A program made the position numbers and the translations under genes. This document shows positions 6,973-13,863 of a DNA stretch of 13,863 nt, in pieces. The notes under the pieces were generated by a model. That model was given only the letters and a program-made list of their open reading frames with translations, had not been told where the DNA came from and searched no databases. The stretch lies in NCBI GenBank assembly GCA_964444735.1, contig CAYUIJ010000064.1, positions 1 through 13,863 on the forward strand, written 5' to 3'. Source of the DNA: Phocaeicola_A sp964444735 (GTDB lineage Bacteria > Bacteroidota > Bacteroidia > Bacteroidales > Bacteroidaceae). The first letter of the stretch is position 1. Each line of letters begins with the position of its first letter.

Positions 6973-8364
6973 ATGAACGGAATAGAGAAAACAATGCCGA
7001 CATTCATTTTAATCGTAGACGATGATATAACATTCTCGCTCATGCTGAAAACATGGCTGGGCAAAAAAGGCTTTCAGGCAGACACCGTAAGCAGTGTGGC
7101 TCATGCCCGTCGTGAACTGACGAGCAAGGATTATGACCTGGTACTTTCAGACCTTCGTCTGCCTGATGAAGACGGCATGCAGCTGCTGACATGGATGAAC
7201 AAAAAAAACATGGAATGCCCTCTTATCATCATGACCGGCTATGCCGACATCCAATCGGCCGTACAGGCAATGAAACGCGGTGCCAGCGACTATATATCCA
7301 AGCCGGTACAGCCCGATGAACTTCTAAAGAAAATAAAAGAGACGTTACAGGAAAGGACTTCCAAACCTGAAAGACCTGCCTCACAGGCGCAGGCAACTTC
7401 AGATAACGTCTCCTCATTGCTGAGCCCGCAAAACTTTCTGGAAGGCGGAAGCGAGGCGGCGCGTCAGCTATACAGCTACGTCCGTCTGGTAGCCCCTACC
7501 CACATGTCTGTCTTGATCAACGGAGCAAGCGGTACGGGAAAAGAGTATGTAGCACGTAAAATCCACCAGTTAAGCAAAAGGGCAGACAAACCGTTTATTG
7601 CCATTGACTGCGGCTCGATACCCAAAGAGCTGGCAGCTTCCGAATTTTTCGGATACACAAAAGGTTCCTTTACCGGAGCTGTTGCCGACAAGACCGGCGC
7701 ATTCGTTGAAGCCAACGGAGGAACCCTGTTTCTGGATGAAATAGGCAACCTCAGCTACGATGTGCAGATACAGCTGCTACGCGCATTGCAAGATCATCAT
7801 ATACGGCCTATCGGCTCAACAAAGGAAACAGAAGTCGACGTGCGTGTGATAAGCGCGACTAACGAAGACCTTGAAAACGCCATTGCAAAAGGTAATTTCC
7901 GTGAAGACTTCTATCACCGCATCAATGAATTCACACTGCAAATGCCTTCACTGAAAGAACGTCAGGAAGACATTCTTCTTTTTGCAAATTTCTTCCTTGA
8001 TCAAGCCAACCGCGAACTGGAACGCAATCTAACAGGCTTTGACATCCAGGCATCGGAAGCATTGCAGCGCTATTCATGGCCCGGTAATCTAAGACAGCTA
8101 AAAAACGTGGTAAAACGTGCAACGCTCCTTGCACAAGAACGATACATCACGCTTCAGGACATAGGCGGCGAGCTAAACGAAACGGCCGGTACCGTATCAT
8201 CCCTATGCCTGCACAACGAAAAACACGAAAAACAGCAGATACTTGACGCTCTCCGCCAGACAAACAACAACAAGAGCAGGGCAGCCGTCCTGTTGGGAAT
8301 AGACAGAAAGACGCTTTATAACAAACTGAAGCTATACAACATACAATACCCCCTTGAATACTGA
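6973..8364 (+). CDS. Sigma54-dependent NtrC-family response regulator
   Basis: A DNA-binding response regulator that, when phosphorylated, uses ATP to open promoters held by sigma54 RNA polymerase. Domains in order: receiver (about residues 10-120) with acidic pocket VDDD and phospho-acceptor D60 in LSDLRLPDEDG, and Lys in SKPVQP; AAA+ ATPase with Walker A GASGTGKE (184-191; GESGTGKE is more usual), the sigma54-contact loop GSFTGA (231-236), Walker B with D255-E256, and the ATNEDL and FREDFYHRI motifs; and a C-terminal Fis-type helix-turn-helix (about 421-458, SRAAVLLGIDRKTLYNKLK). At 463 residues it has the normal length. It is probably co-transcribed with the kinase and is its likely final phosphate acceptor. 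The start is uncertain: ATG 6973 gives MNGIEKTMPTF, while ATG 6994 gives MPTFILIVDDD, a typical receiver N-terminus. No clear sigma54 site (TGGCAC-N5-TTGC) was found in the intergenic regions of the window. Confidence 0.94.
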   Translation: MNGIEKTMPTFILIVDDDITFSLMLKTWLGKKGFQADTVSSVAHARRELTSKDYDLVLSDLRLPDEDGMQLLTWMNKKNMECPLIIMTGYADIQSAVQAMKRGASDYISKPVQPDELLKKIKETLQERTSKPERPASQAQATSDNVSSLLSPQNFLEGGSEAARQLYSYVRLVAPTHMSVLINGASGTGKEYVARKIHQLSKRADKPFIAIDCGSIPKELAASEFFGYTKGSFTGAVADKTGAFVEANGGTLFLDEIGNLSYDVQIQLLRALQDHHIRPIGSTKETEVDVRVISATNEDLENAIAKGNFREDFYHRINEFTLQMPSLKERQEDILLFANFFLDQANRELERNLTGFDIQASEALQRYSWPGNLRQLKNVVKRATLLAQERYITLQDIGGELNETAGTVSSLCLHNEKHEKQQILDALRQTNNNKSRAAVLLGIDRKTLYNKLKLYNIQYPLEY

Positions 8365-8368
8365 CACA

Positions 8369-8409
8369 CGGTGCAGAAACATCCTGCACCGGAGTACCGG
8401 CACTTTTTT
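8369..8409 (+). terminator. Putative rho-independent terminator after the regulator
   Basis: A perfect 8-base stem CGGTGCAG (8369-8376) and CTGCACCG (8384-8391) with a 7-base loop starts 4 bases after the regulator's stop. A run of six T lies at 8404-8409. The 12-base distance to the T-run is longer than usual, but a smaller CCGG-AGTA-CCGG hairpin (8389-8400) sits directly before it and could serve instead. Confidence 0.6.
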
Positions 8410-8521
8410 CCCCTCCTCCTCTCTCCATTTTTCCCCTCCCCCGGCTGACTGCAAAACACGGCAAATGACAAAAAAACATTCTTTAAAAAACAACAGCCTC
8501 ATAGCCGGACATACACCGTTT

Positions 8522-8533
8522 TTTTAATTAAAA
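8522..8533. repeat. 12-base AT palindrome
   Basis: TTTTAATTAAAA is perfectly self-complementary and lies about 140 bases before the putative GH28 transcription start. It could be a protein-binding site or simply AT-rich spacer. Nothing identifies a binding protein. Confidence 0.3.
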
Positions 8534-8598
8534 CGCCTCAAAAATTTACGCATGGGCGCAACTCCTGTCAATATACAGAGCCAGAGCATCCAGCCTTA

Positions 8599-8631
8599 TC
8601 TGTTTTCTGTCACGGATATTATGCAAACAGA
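8599..8631. repeat. Inverted repeat upstream of the GH28 promoter, possible operator
   Basis: TCTGTTT (8599-8605) and AAACAGA (8625-8631) form a perfect 7-base inverted repeat with a 19-base spacer. Its right arm ends 8 bases before the putative -33 element, a position suited to an activator site. A hairpin with so large a loop is a weaker explanation. The binding protein is unknown. Confidence 0.3.
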
Positions 8632-8639
8632 CAAAAAGA

Positions 8640-8671
8640 TTTGCCATCTGCAGAAAAAAGACGTATTTTTA
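8640..8671 (+). promoter_or_regulatory. Putative Bacteroidota promoter for the GH28 gene
   Basis: TTTG at 8640-8643 and TATTTTTA at 8664-8671 are separated by 20 bases, matching the -33/-7 architecture with one deviation in the -7 box. Transcription would start at about 8678, some 20 bases before the ATG at 8699. This supports 8699 over any upstream start. Confidence 0.6.
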
Positions 8672-8698
8672 CAAAGTATTCAGAAATTCATGCTTACT

Positions 8699-10132
8699 AT
8701 GAAAAAAACCATTCTACTCGCCGCCTTATTGCCGGCCATATCCCCGCTGCCTGCCCAAACAATGGAAGAGGCGTTCCAGCAGGCTGCCCAGGTTGTGCAG
8801 AATATCAGACAAACCGAATTTCCAGACCGTACGTTCAATATCATTGAATACGGAGCCGTGCCCAATCAGGAAGACAGACTAAACCATGAGGCCATCAACT
8901 TAGCCATTCTGTCATGCAACCAGGCCGGCGGAGGTACCGTAGTAGTACCCAAAGGCGATTTCTACACCGGGCCCATAACATTGAAGAGCAATGTAAACCT
9001 CCGTCTGGAAGAAGGAGCCACACTAAAATTCACAACAGACCAGTCATATTACTTCCCGGCCGTACTCACACGGTGGGAAGGAACAGACTGCTATAACGCA
9101 CACCCGCTTATCTACGCTTATGGCGAAACAAACATTGCACTTACCGGAAAAGGGACAGTAGACGGACAGGGAGCCGCCGATGCATGGTGGTACATGAAAG
9201 GCGGACGCTATGCCCAAGAAGGAAAAATCAATCAGGAAACGGGCGGGCGTGACCGTCTGCTCGGCATGGCCGAAACTTTCACTCCCATTGACCGCCGCAT
9301 CATGAAGCCGGAAGACGCACTTCGCCCGCAGCTTGTCAATTTCTACCGCTGCAACACGGTACTTATTGAAGACGTAACACTGAAAGACTCGCCTTTCTGG
9401 GTAATTCATCCCCTATTCTGCCAGAATCTGATTGTACGCAATGTAACCGTAAACGGACTTGGGCCAAACAATGACGGATGCGACCCCGAATCGTGCAAAA
9501 ACGTACTCATTGAAAGATGCTCATTCAATACGGGAGACGACTGCATAGCCATCAAATCGGGCCGCAATGCCGACGGACGCCGCTGGGCAACTCCCAGTGA
9601 AAACATCATTGTGCGCAATTGCAAAATGAAAAACGGACACGGAGGAATCGTTGTGGGAAGCGAAATCTCAGGAGGATACAGGAACCTATATGTTGAAAAC
9701 TGCGAAATGGACAGCCCGCAGCTTGACCGCATAGTCCGCATCAAGACCAGTACCTGCCGCGGAGGAATCATTGAAAACCTGTTTGTACGCAATATAAAAG
9801 CAGGAGTATGTAATGAGACAGTAATACGCATCAACCTTCAGTATGAAGGCAAGGAAAAATGTGACCGAAGCTTTCCGCCCGTTGTACGTAACGTCAATCT
9901 GGAAAACATCACATGCGAGAAAAGCAAATTCGGCATCCTTATCAACGGTCTTGACGAAGACGACAACATCTATAATATCAATGTAAGGAATTGTACGTTC
10001 AATAATGTCTCGGCCAAAGGGAACAGGCTGACGGGAAAGTACCACAACATAAACTTCGCCAATGTGAAAATCAACGGGAAGACCGTAAAGAAAGCCCAAT
10101 CGGACGCGGAAGGAGATTTTGAGACATTCTGA
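8699..10132 (+). CDS. Secreted glycoside hydrolase family 28 enzyme (polygalacturonase type)
   Basis: A right-handed beta-helix pectinase expected to hydrolyse galacturonic-acid linkages in pectin or rhamnogalacturonan. The start at 8699 gives MKKTILLAALLPAISPLPAQ, a clean signal peptide. The frame stays open upstream to 8552, but that extension lacks such a signal at its N-terminus and would cover the putative promoter. GH28 catalytic features are all present: D259 in NNDGCDPES, D280-D281 in GDDC, H314 in NGHGG, and R347-I-K349. The 21-residue spacing between the first two Asp sites is the family norm. The mature protein is about 457 residues, typical of bacterial exo-acting members, but sequence alone does not fix endo or exo mode or the exact substrate. 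No SusC/SusD pair is adjacent, so this is a lone pectinase gene in this window. It has its own promoter and a terminator lies upstream, so it is probably transcribed separately from the regulator. Confidence 0.92.
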   Translation: MKKTILLAALLPAISPLPAQTMEEAFQQAAQVVQNIRQTEFPDRTFNIIEYGAVPNQEDRLNHEAINLAILSCNQAGGGTVVVPKGDFYTGPITLKSNVNLRLEEGATLKFTTDQSYYFPAVLTRWEGTDCYNAHPLIYAYGETNIALTGKGTVDGQGAADAWWYMKGGRYAQEGKINQETGGRDRLLGMAETFTPIDRRIMKPEDALRPQLVNFYRCNTVLIEDVTLKDSPFWVIHPLFCQNLIVRNVTVNGLGPNNDGCDPESCKNVLIERCSFNTGDDCIAIKSGRNADGRRWATPSENIIVRNCKMKNGHGGIVVGSEISGGYRNLYVENCEMDSPQLDRIVRIKTSTCRGGIIENLFVRNIKAGVCNETVIRINLQYEGKEKCDRSFPPVVRNVNLENITCEKSKFGILINGLDEDDNIYNINVRNCTFNNVSAKGNRLTGKYHNINFANVKINGKTVKKAQSDAEGDFETF

Positions 10133-10153
10133 ACACGAAAACAATCTTTTCTG

Positions 10154-10163
10154 ATGCATGCAT
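10154..10163. repeat. 10-base palindrome ATGCATGCAT
   Basis: A perfect palindrome in the 111-base gap between the GH28 gene and thiD. CGCGG at 10171-10175, followed by a T-run, can pair with CCGCG at 10212-10216. Neither forms a convincing terminator. I could not identify a clear promoter for thiD here. Confidence 0.3.
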
Positions 10164-10243
10164 GATACAACGCGGTTTTTTACAGCCTTTAACATAAAGA
10201 CCGGCCGATTTCCGCGTTCATTTATCAGAGAGAACTACTGCCT

Positions 10244-11068
10244 ATGAAACACTACATACCTGTCTTGAGCATTGCAGGCAGCGATTGCAGCGGAGGGTCC
10301 GGAATTCAGGCCGATGTGAAAACCATATCGGCATTAGGCAGCTATGCCGCTGCGGCCATTACGGCGGTAACCGTACAAAACACTTGCGGAGTACGCGCCA
10401 TCTACCCCATTCCGGCGGATATAATCAAGAGACAGATACAGGCGGTAATGGAAGACATACACCCTCTGGCAGTGAAAATAGGAATGGTCAATGACATTGC
10501 CGCCATTCATGCCATTGCAGAAATACTCAACGCCTGCCATCCTCAATACATTGTCATTGATCCGGTCATGGTGTCAACCAGCGGATACAGGCTAATAGAC
10601 GAAGAGGCTGTTGAACTGCTCAAAACAGAACTGATTCCTCTGGCAACCGTAATCACTCCCAATATGAAAGAAGCGGAAGTCCTCTACGAAAGCCCTGTCT
10701 CCACACTGGCCGAAATGGAAAAGGCCGCATCGGCACTTCTCCGTCTGGGATGCCGGAGCGTATTGATAAAAGGCGGGCACCTCGAGGGCAATGAAATGAC
10801 CGACATACTGCTGACAGACAAGAATTCATCTCCCATTCACTATTCGGGGACAAAAGCAGACAGCCACAACACACACGGCACAGGCTGCACCCTTTCATCA
10901 GCCATTGCCACTTTCCTGGCACAAGGCCTTTCTCTTTCAGAAGCAGTCAGAAAGGCAAAAAACTATGTATATAACGGAATCCTGTGCGGAAAAGATATCC
11001 ATACCGGCAACGGACACGGCCCTCTGAACCACTTCTTTTCTCCCATTCCCATGAAAATAAAAGAATAA
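10244..11068 (+). CDS. thiD: Hydroxymethylpyrimidine/phosphomethylpyrimidine kinase
   Basis: ThiD phosphorylates 4-amino-5-hydroxymethyl-2-methylpyrimidine (HMP) and then HMP phosphate, giving the pyrimidine half of thiamine. The protein belongs to the ribokinase-like fold. Near the N-terminus SIAGSDCSGGSGIQADVKT binds the pyrimidine, followed by the typical AITAVTVQNTCGV. DPVMVSTSGYRL lies mid-protein, and the anion-hole/catalytic motif HGTGCTLSSA near the C-terminus has GTGC at residues 212-215. At 274 residues it is close to the usual 265-275. It is cytoplasmic. It is not next to other thiamine genes here, and no thiamine riboswitch is evident in the 111 bases upstream. AGAGAG at 10227-10232 may help ribosome binding. 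The downstream fabD has its own promoter. Confidence 0.95.
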   Translation: MKHYIPVLSIAGSDCSGGSGIQADVKTISALGSYAAAAITAVTVQNTCGVRAIYPIPADIIKRQIQAVMEDIHPLAVKIGMVNDIAAIHAIAEILNACHPQYIVIDPVMVSTSGYRLIDEEAVELLKTELIPLATVITPNMKEAEVLYESPVSTLAEMEKAASALLRLGCRSVLIKGGHLEGNEMTDILLTDKNSSPIHYSGTKADSHNTHGTGCTLSSAIATFLAQGLSLSEAVRKAKNYVYNGILCGKDIHTGNGHGPLNHFFSPIPMKIKE

Positions 11069-11101
11069 TTTGGCCAGACAGTCAAAATATTCATAACTTT
11101 A
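11069..11101 (+). promoter_or_regulatory. Putative Bacteroidota promoter for fabD
   Basis: TTTG at 11069-11072 and TAACTTTA at 11094-11101 are separated by 21 bases, fitting the -33/-7 pattern. The -33 box begins directly after the thiD stop codon. The implied leader to the ATG at 11150 is about 40 bases and A-rich. Confidence 0.6.
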
Positions 11102-11149
11102 CAGCATTAAAAACACAGACCATAATCGTCAAAAAAAACGAAAACAAAT

Positions 11150-12040
11150 ATGAAAGCATTTGTATTCCCCGGGCAGGGAGCACAATTTCCCGGAATGGGC
11201 AAAAACCTCTATGAGAACAACCCGTCAGCAAAAGAACTTTTTGAAAAAGCCAACGGCATATTGGGTTTCCGCCTCACTGACATCATGTTTGAAGGAAGTG
11301 ACGAAGACTTACGCCAGACCAAAGTTACCCAGCCGGCCGTATTCCTGTATTCGGTAGTCTCTGCATTGTGCATGGGCGATGAATTTAAGCCCGAAATGAC
11401 AGCCGGCCATTCATTGGGAGAATTTTCCGCTCTCGTAGCTGCCGGCGCGCTTTCATTTGAAGACGGCCTGAAACTGGTATATGCCCGCTCAACGGCAATG
11501 CAAAAAGCATGTAAGGCCACACCTTCAACAATGGCCGCCATCATTGGATTGCCTGATGAAAAAGCCGAAGAAATCTGCGCTGACATAACCAGAGGGACCA
11601 ATGAAATTGTCGTTGCAGCAAATTACAATTGTCCCGGACAGGTTGTCATTTCAGGTACCATTGAAGGAATCAGCAAAGCCTGCAGACTGATGAAAGAGGC
11701 AGGTGCCAGACGTGTATTACCGCTCAAAGTAGACGGTGCTTTCCACTCTCCATTGATGAGCCCGGCCAAAACAGAGCTCGAAGCAGCCATTCAAGCTACC
11801 ACATTCCACCAGCCGAAATGCCCGGTATATCAAAATGTAGACGCACTTCCACACACCTCTGCAGAAGAAATAAAAACCAACCTCATAGAACAACTGACTT
11901 CATCTGTACGCTGGACCCAAACCGTAAAAAACATGATTAACGACGGTGCCGATGAATTTACAGAGTGCGGGCCGGGAGCAGTACTGCAAGGCCTGATCAA
12001 AAAAATTGACAAAAACGCAAATGCACACGGAATTGTCTGA
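11150..12040 (+). CDS. fabD: Malonyl-CoA:ACP transacylase
   Basis: FabD moves malonyl groups from CoA to acyl carrier protein, feeding fatty-acid chain elongation in the cytoplasm. The N-terminus FVFPGQGAQFPGMG is the family signature. The catalytic serine lies in GHSLGE (S88), the malonyl-carboxylate-binding Arg is R113 in YARSTAMQKA, and the catalytic His is H199 in DGAFHSPLM. At 296 residues it is slightly shorter than the roughly 309 of E. coli, and it appears complete. It has its own putative promoter. The GH13 gene begins 19 bases after its stop and is probably co-transcribed. No other fab genes are adjacent. Confidence 0.96.
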   Translation: MKAFVFPGQGAQFPGMGKNLYENNPSAKELFEKANGILGFRLTDIMFEGSDEDLRQTKVTQPAVFLYSVVSALCMGDEFKPEMTAGHSLGEFSALVAAGALSFEDGLKLVYARSTAMQKACKATPSTMAAIIGLPDEKAEEICADITRGTNEIVVAANYNCPGQVVISGTIEGISKACRLMKEAGARRVLPLKVDGAFHSPLMSPAKTELEAAIQATTFHQPKCPVYQNVDALPHTSAEEIKTNLIEQLTSSVRWTQTVKNMINDGADEFTECGPGAVLQGLIKKIDKNANAHGIV

Positions 12041-12059
12041 CAGATAACACATTATAAAA

Positions 12060-13760
12060 ATGAATACTGAAAAGTCCAAAATCGTTATTTACCAAGTCAT
12101 TCCCCGCTTATTTGGCAATTCACGCATACCTACCCAAGAAAACGGGACAATAAAAGAAAACGGATGCGGCAAGATGGCCGACTTTACCATAAAAGCTCTC
12201 AGCGAAATAAAGAAGCTGGGAGCTTCTCATATATGGTATACCGGTATCATCGAGCACGCAACCCAGACCGATTATTCACAATACGGCATACAACCGGACC
12301 ATCCGTCTATAGTAAAAGGCAAAGCCGGATCACCCTATGCCATCAAAGATTACTATGACGTAGACCCGGACCTGGCAACCAGTGTCCCTGACCGTATGAA
12401 AGAGTTTGAAGATCTTGTCAGGCGCACCCATCAGGCAGGACTGAAGGCAATCATCGACTTTGTTCCCAATCATGTCGCACGCCAATATCATTCTGATGCA
12501 AAACCTGCAGGAGTCAAGGATTTAGGGGAAGATGACCGTAGCGACATGCGCTTTTCTTCTGATAACAACTTTTACTACGTTCCTTATACACCGCTGAAAA
12601 CACCTGTCCTTCCACAGGATTTTTATACTCCTCCTTATCAGGAGTATCCGGCCAAAGCGACAGGCAATGATCGGTTTGACGCTGAGCCCACCGTATACGA
12701 CTGGTATGAGACCGTCAAGCTGAACTATGGCGTAGACTATTTTGAGAACAGAAGCAAGCATTTTGATCCCATCCCCGATACATGGAAAAAGATGCGCGAT
12801 ATCCTTTTGTTCTGGGCAGGCAAAAACATTGACGGATTCCGTTGCGACATGGCTGAAATGGTACCGGTTGAATTCTGGCACTGGGCTATACCGCAAGTAA
12901 AAAAGGCACATCCGTCTATCATATTCATAGCCGAAATCTACAACCCGGCGGAATTCCGCAACTATATATTCAACGGACAGTTCGACTATCTGTATGACAA
13001 GGTTATACTATATGATGTACTGCGTAACGTCATCGGAGGATTTACATCCGCCATGTCTATCTGTCACTGCTGGAAAAAGGTGGAAGGCATCACCGAGCAC
13101 ATGCTGAACTTTCTGGAAAACCATGACGAACAGCGCATTGCATCCGACTATTTCGCCTGCAACGGATACAAAGGAAGAGCCGCAATGATAGTATGCGTAT
13201 GCATGAACACTAATCCTGTAATGGTGTATTCCGGACAGGAACTGGGCGAAAGAGGCATGCATCATGAAGGCTTCAGCGGACGGGACGGACGTACCACCAT
13301 TTTCGACTACTGGAATATTGACTCAATAAGCCGATGGCGGAACAAAGGAACTTTTGACGGATCCCTGCTTACCAAAGAGGAAAAAGAACTACAGCAATTC
13401 TATAAAACACTGCTCAATCTGTGCCATACGGAAAAAACAATCATCGAAGGCCTTTTTTTTGACTTGATGTATGCCAATGTAGAGAACCGGAAAATCAATA
13501 CATTCAGACAATATGCATTCTTGAGAAAAAAAGACAATGAGCTATTGCTTGTCATTGCCAATTTCGATGAAATGCCCGTATCCGTCAGTGTGATTATACC
13601 ACGCCATGCCTTTGATTTTCTATGCATCCCCTCAATGAAAGAAATTCAAGCAACAGATCTTATCAGCGGGGAAACAGAAACCATAGCCCTGATGCCCGAC
13701 AAACTGACATCAACTCATATTGACGCCTTGAACGGAAAGATACTGAAATGTCTGTTCTGA
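12060..13760 (+). CDS. Glycoside hydrolase family 13 (alpha-amylase family) enzyme, intracellular
   Basis: A retaining alpha-glucan-active enzyme with the (beta/alpha)8 barrel of GH13. The four conserved regions are present: I, DFVPNH; II, GFRCDMAEMV with nucleophile D263; III, FIAEIYN with acid/base E292; IV, ENHDEQR with transition-state stabiliser D356. The barrel starts at once (IYQVIPRLFGN) without a signal peptide, lipobox or starch-binding domain, so it should be cytoplasmic. It may act on glycogen or imported maltodextrins. The C-terminal 100 or so residues (around LLLVIANFDEMPVSVSVIIP) look like the beta-sandwich domain C. At 566 residues the length is normal. Substrate and hydrolase versus transferase activity cannot be decided from motifs. 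The 19-base spacing places it behind fabD in a likely operon without an obvious metabolic link. Confidence 0.9.
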   Translation: MNTEKSKIVIYQVIPRLFGNSRIPTQENGTIKENGCGKMADFTIKALSEIKKLGASHIWYTGIIEHATQTDYSQYGIQPDHPSIVKGKAGSPYAIKDYYDVDPDLATSVPDRMKEFEDLVRRTHQAGLKAIIDFVPNHVARQYHSDAKPAGVKDLGEDDRSDMRFSSDNNFYYVPYTPLKTPVLPQDFYTPPYQEYPAKATGNDRFDAEPTVYDWYETVKLNYGVDYFENRSKHFDPIPDTWKKMRDILLFWAGKNIDGFRCDMAEMVPVEFWHWAIPQVKKAHPSIIFIAEIYNPAEFRNYIFNGQFDYLYDKVILYDVLRNVIGGFTSAMSICHCWKKVEGITEHMLNFLENHDEQRIASDYFACNGYKGRAAMIVCVCMNTNPVMVYSGQELGERGMHHEGFSGRDGRTTIFDYWNIDSISRWRNKGTFDGSLLTKEEKELQQFYKTLLNLCHTEKTIIEGLFFDLMYANVENRKINTFRQYAFLRKKDNELLLVIANFDEMPVSVSVIIPRHAFDFLCIPSMKEIQATDLISGETETIALMPDKLTSTHIDALNGKILKCLF

Positions 13761-13786
13761 TTCTTAAATTATTCGTTGTATCTTTG
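13756..13786 (+). promoter_or_regulatory. Putative Bacteroidota promoter for the rightmost gene
   Basis: TATCTTTG at 13779-13786 is a perfect -7 box. TCTG at 13756-13759, 19 bases upstream, matches the -33 TTTG at three of four positions and overlaps the end of the GH13 gene. The expected start of transcription is near 13793, about 26 bases before the ATG at 13819. Confidence 0.65.
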
Positions 13787-13818
13787 CGGTACTTTGCCAA
13801 CGATTGAACGCATACGGA

Positions 13819-13863
13819 ATGAACAGGAAAGAGCTGTATAACAAGATACTGAAACTCGGCGGC
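13819..13863 (+). CDS. Start of an unidentified gene, 3' partial
   Basis: ATG at 13819 opens a frame that runs off the window after 15 codons (MNRKELYNKILKLGG). The good promoter upstream and the A-rich, charged N-terminus support a real gene. Too little is visible to assign a function. No strong Shine-Dalgarno is present, which is normal for this group. Confidence 0.6.
   Translation, partial: MNRKELYNKILKLGG

Larger units (their letters stand above)
8365..8698 (+). other. Intergenic regulatory region ahead of the GH28 gene
   Basis: This 334-base stretch has no supported gene, although the GH28 reading frame stays open upstream to 8552. It holds the terminator, a pyrimidine tract of 40 bases with a single purine (8403-8442), an A-rich segment, a 12-base AT palindrome (8522-8533), an inverted repeat (8599-8631) and a promoter (8640-8671). 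Confidence 0.6.

Noticed and set aside
10171..10216. CGCGG...CCGCG inverted repeat before thiD as a terminator or thiamine riboswitch
   Set aside because: The loop is about 36 bases with a T-run in the wrong place, and I see no thiamine-riboswitch core motifs.
1..13863. CRISPR arrays, tRNA or rRNA genes, insertion sequences
   Set aside because: No regularly spaced repeats, cloverleaf-like sequences, transposase motifs or terminal inverted repeats were seen.

Overview
The window looks like a chromosomal segment from a gut Bacteroidota, probably Bacteroidales/Bacteroides-like. The evidence is that putative promoters upstream of several genes match the Bacteroidota pattern (TTTG-like -33, about 19-21 nt, then TAnnTTTG-like -7), that clear Shine-Dalgarno sequences are scarce, and that the gene content fits: a GH28 pectinase, a GH13 enzyme, a hybrid kinase with a sigma54 regulator, and a cyclophilin-type lipoprotein. 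I cannot name the species. All supported genes lie on the + strand.

Layout: 1-1858 is the C-terminal two thirds of a type III restriction-type helicase-nuclease whose 5' part lies outside the window. 2021-4109 is a probable two-gene operon: a secreted cyclophilin-type peptidyl-prolyl isomerase lipoprotein, interrupted by a 10-N assembly gap that puts its two halves in different frames, and an M16 zinc peptidase 9 bases downstream. 4110-4426 is a GC-rich intergenic region with a putative promoter followed by four closely packed inverted repeats, suggesting a structured mRNA leader. 4427-8364 encodes a membrane hybrid histidine kinase (HisKA-HATPase-receiver-HPt) and an NtrC-type sigma54-dependent response regulator. 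Together they contain all four phospho-acceptor sites of a His-Asp-His-Asp phosphorelay. A strong hairpin follows.

8365-8698 is a regulatory region with the terminator, a pyrimidine-rich tract, two inverted repeats and a good Bacteroidota-type promoter. It leads into a secreted GH28 polygalacturonase-type enzyme, for which I place the start at 8699. Next come thiD (thiamine pyrimidine kinase), a promoter, fabD (malonyl-CoA:ACP transacylase) and, 19 bases later, an intracellular GH13 alpha-amylase-family enzyme. At the right edge a well-formed promoter precedes the first 15 codons of another gene.

Much of this is core metabolism and ordinary Bacteroidota accessory functions. I do not see a convincing wholly new system. 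The points most worth a second look are the structured leader ahead of the kinase, the complete phosphorelay ending in a sigma54 activator with no visible target in the window, the -7-like box lying on top of the regulator's start, and the assembly gap that artificially breaks the isomerase gene.
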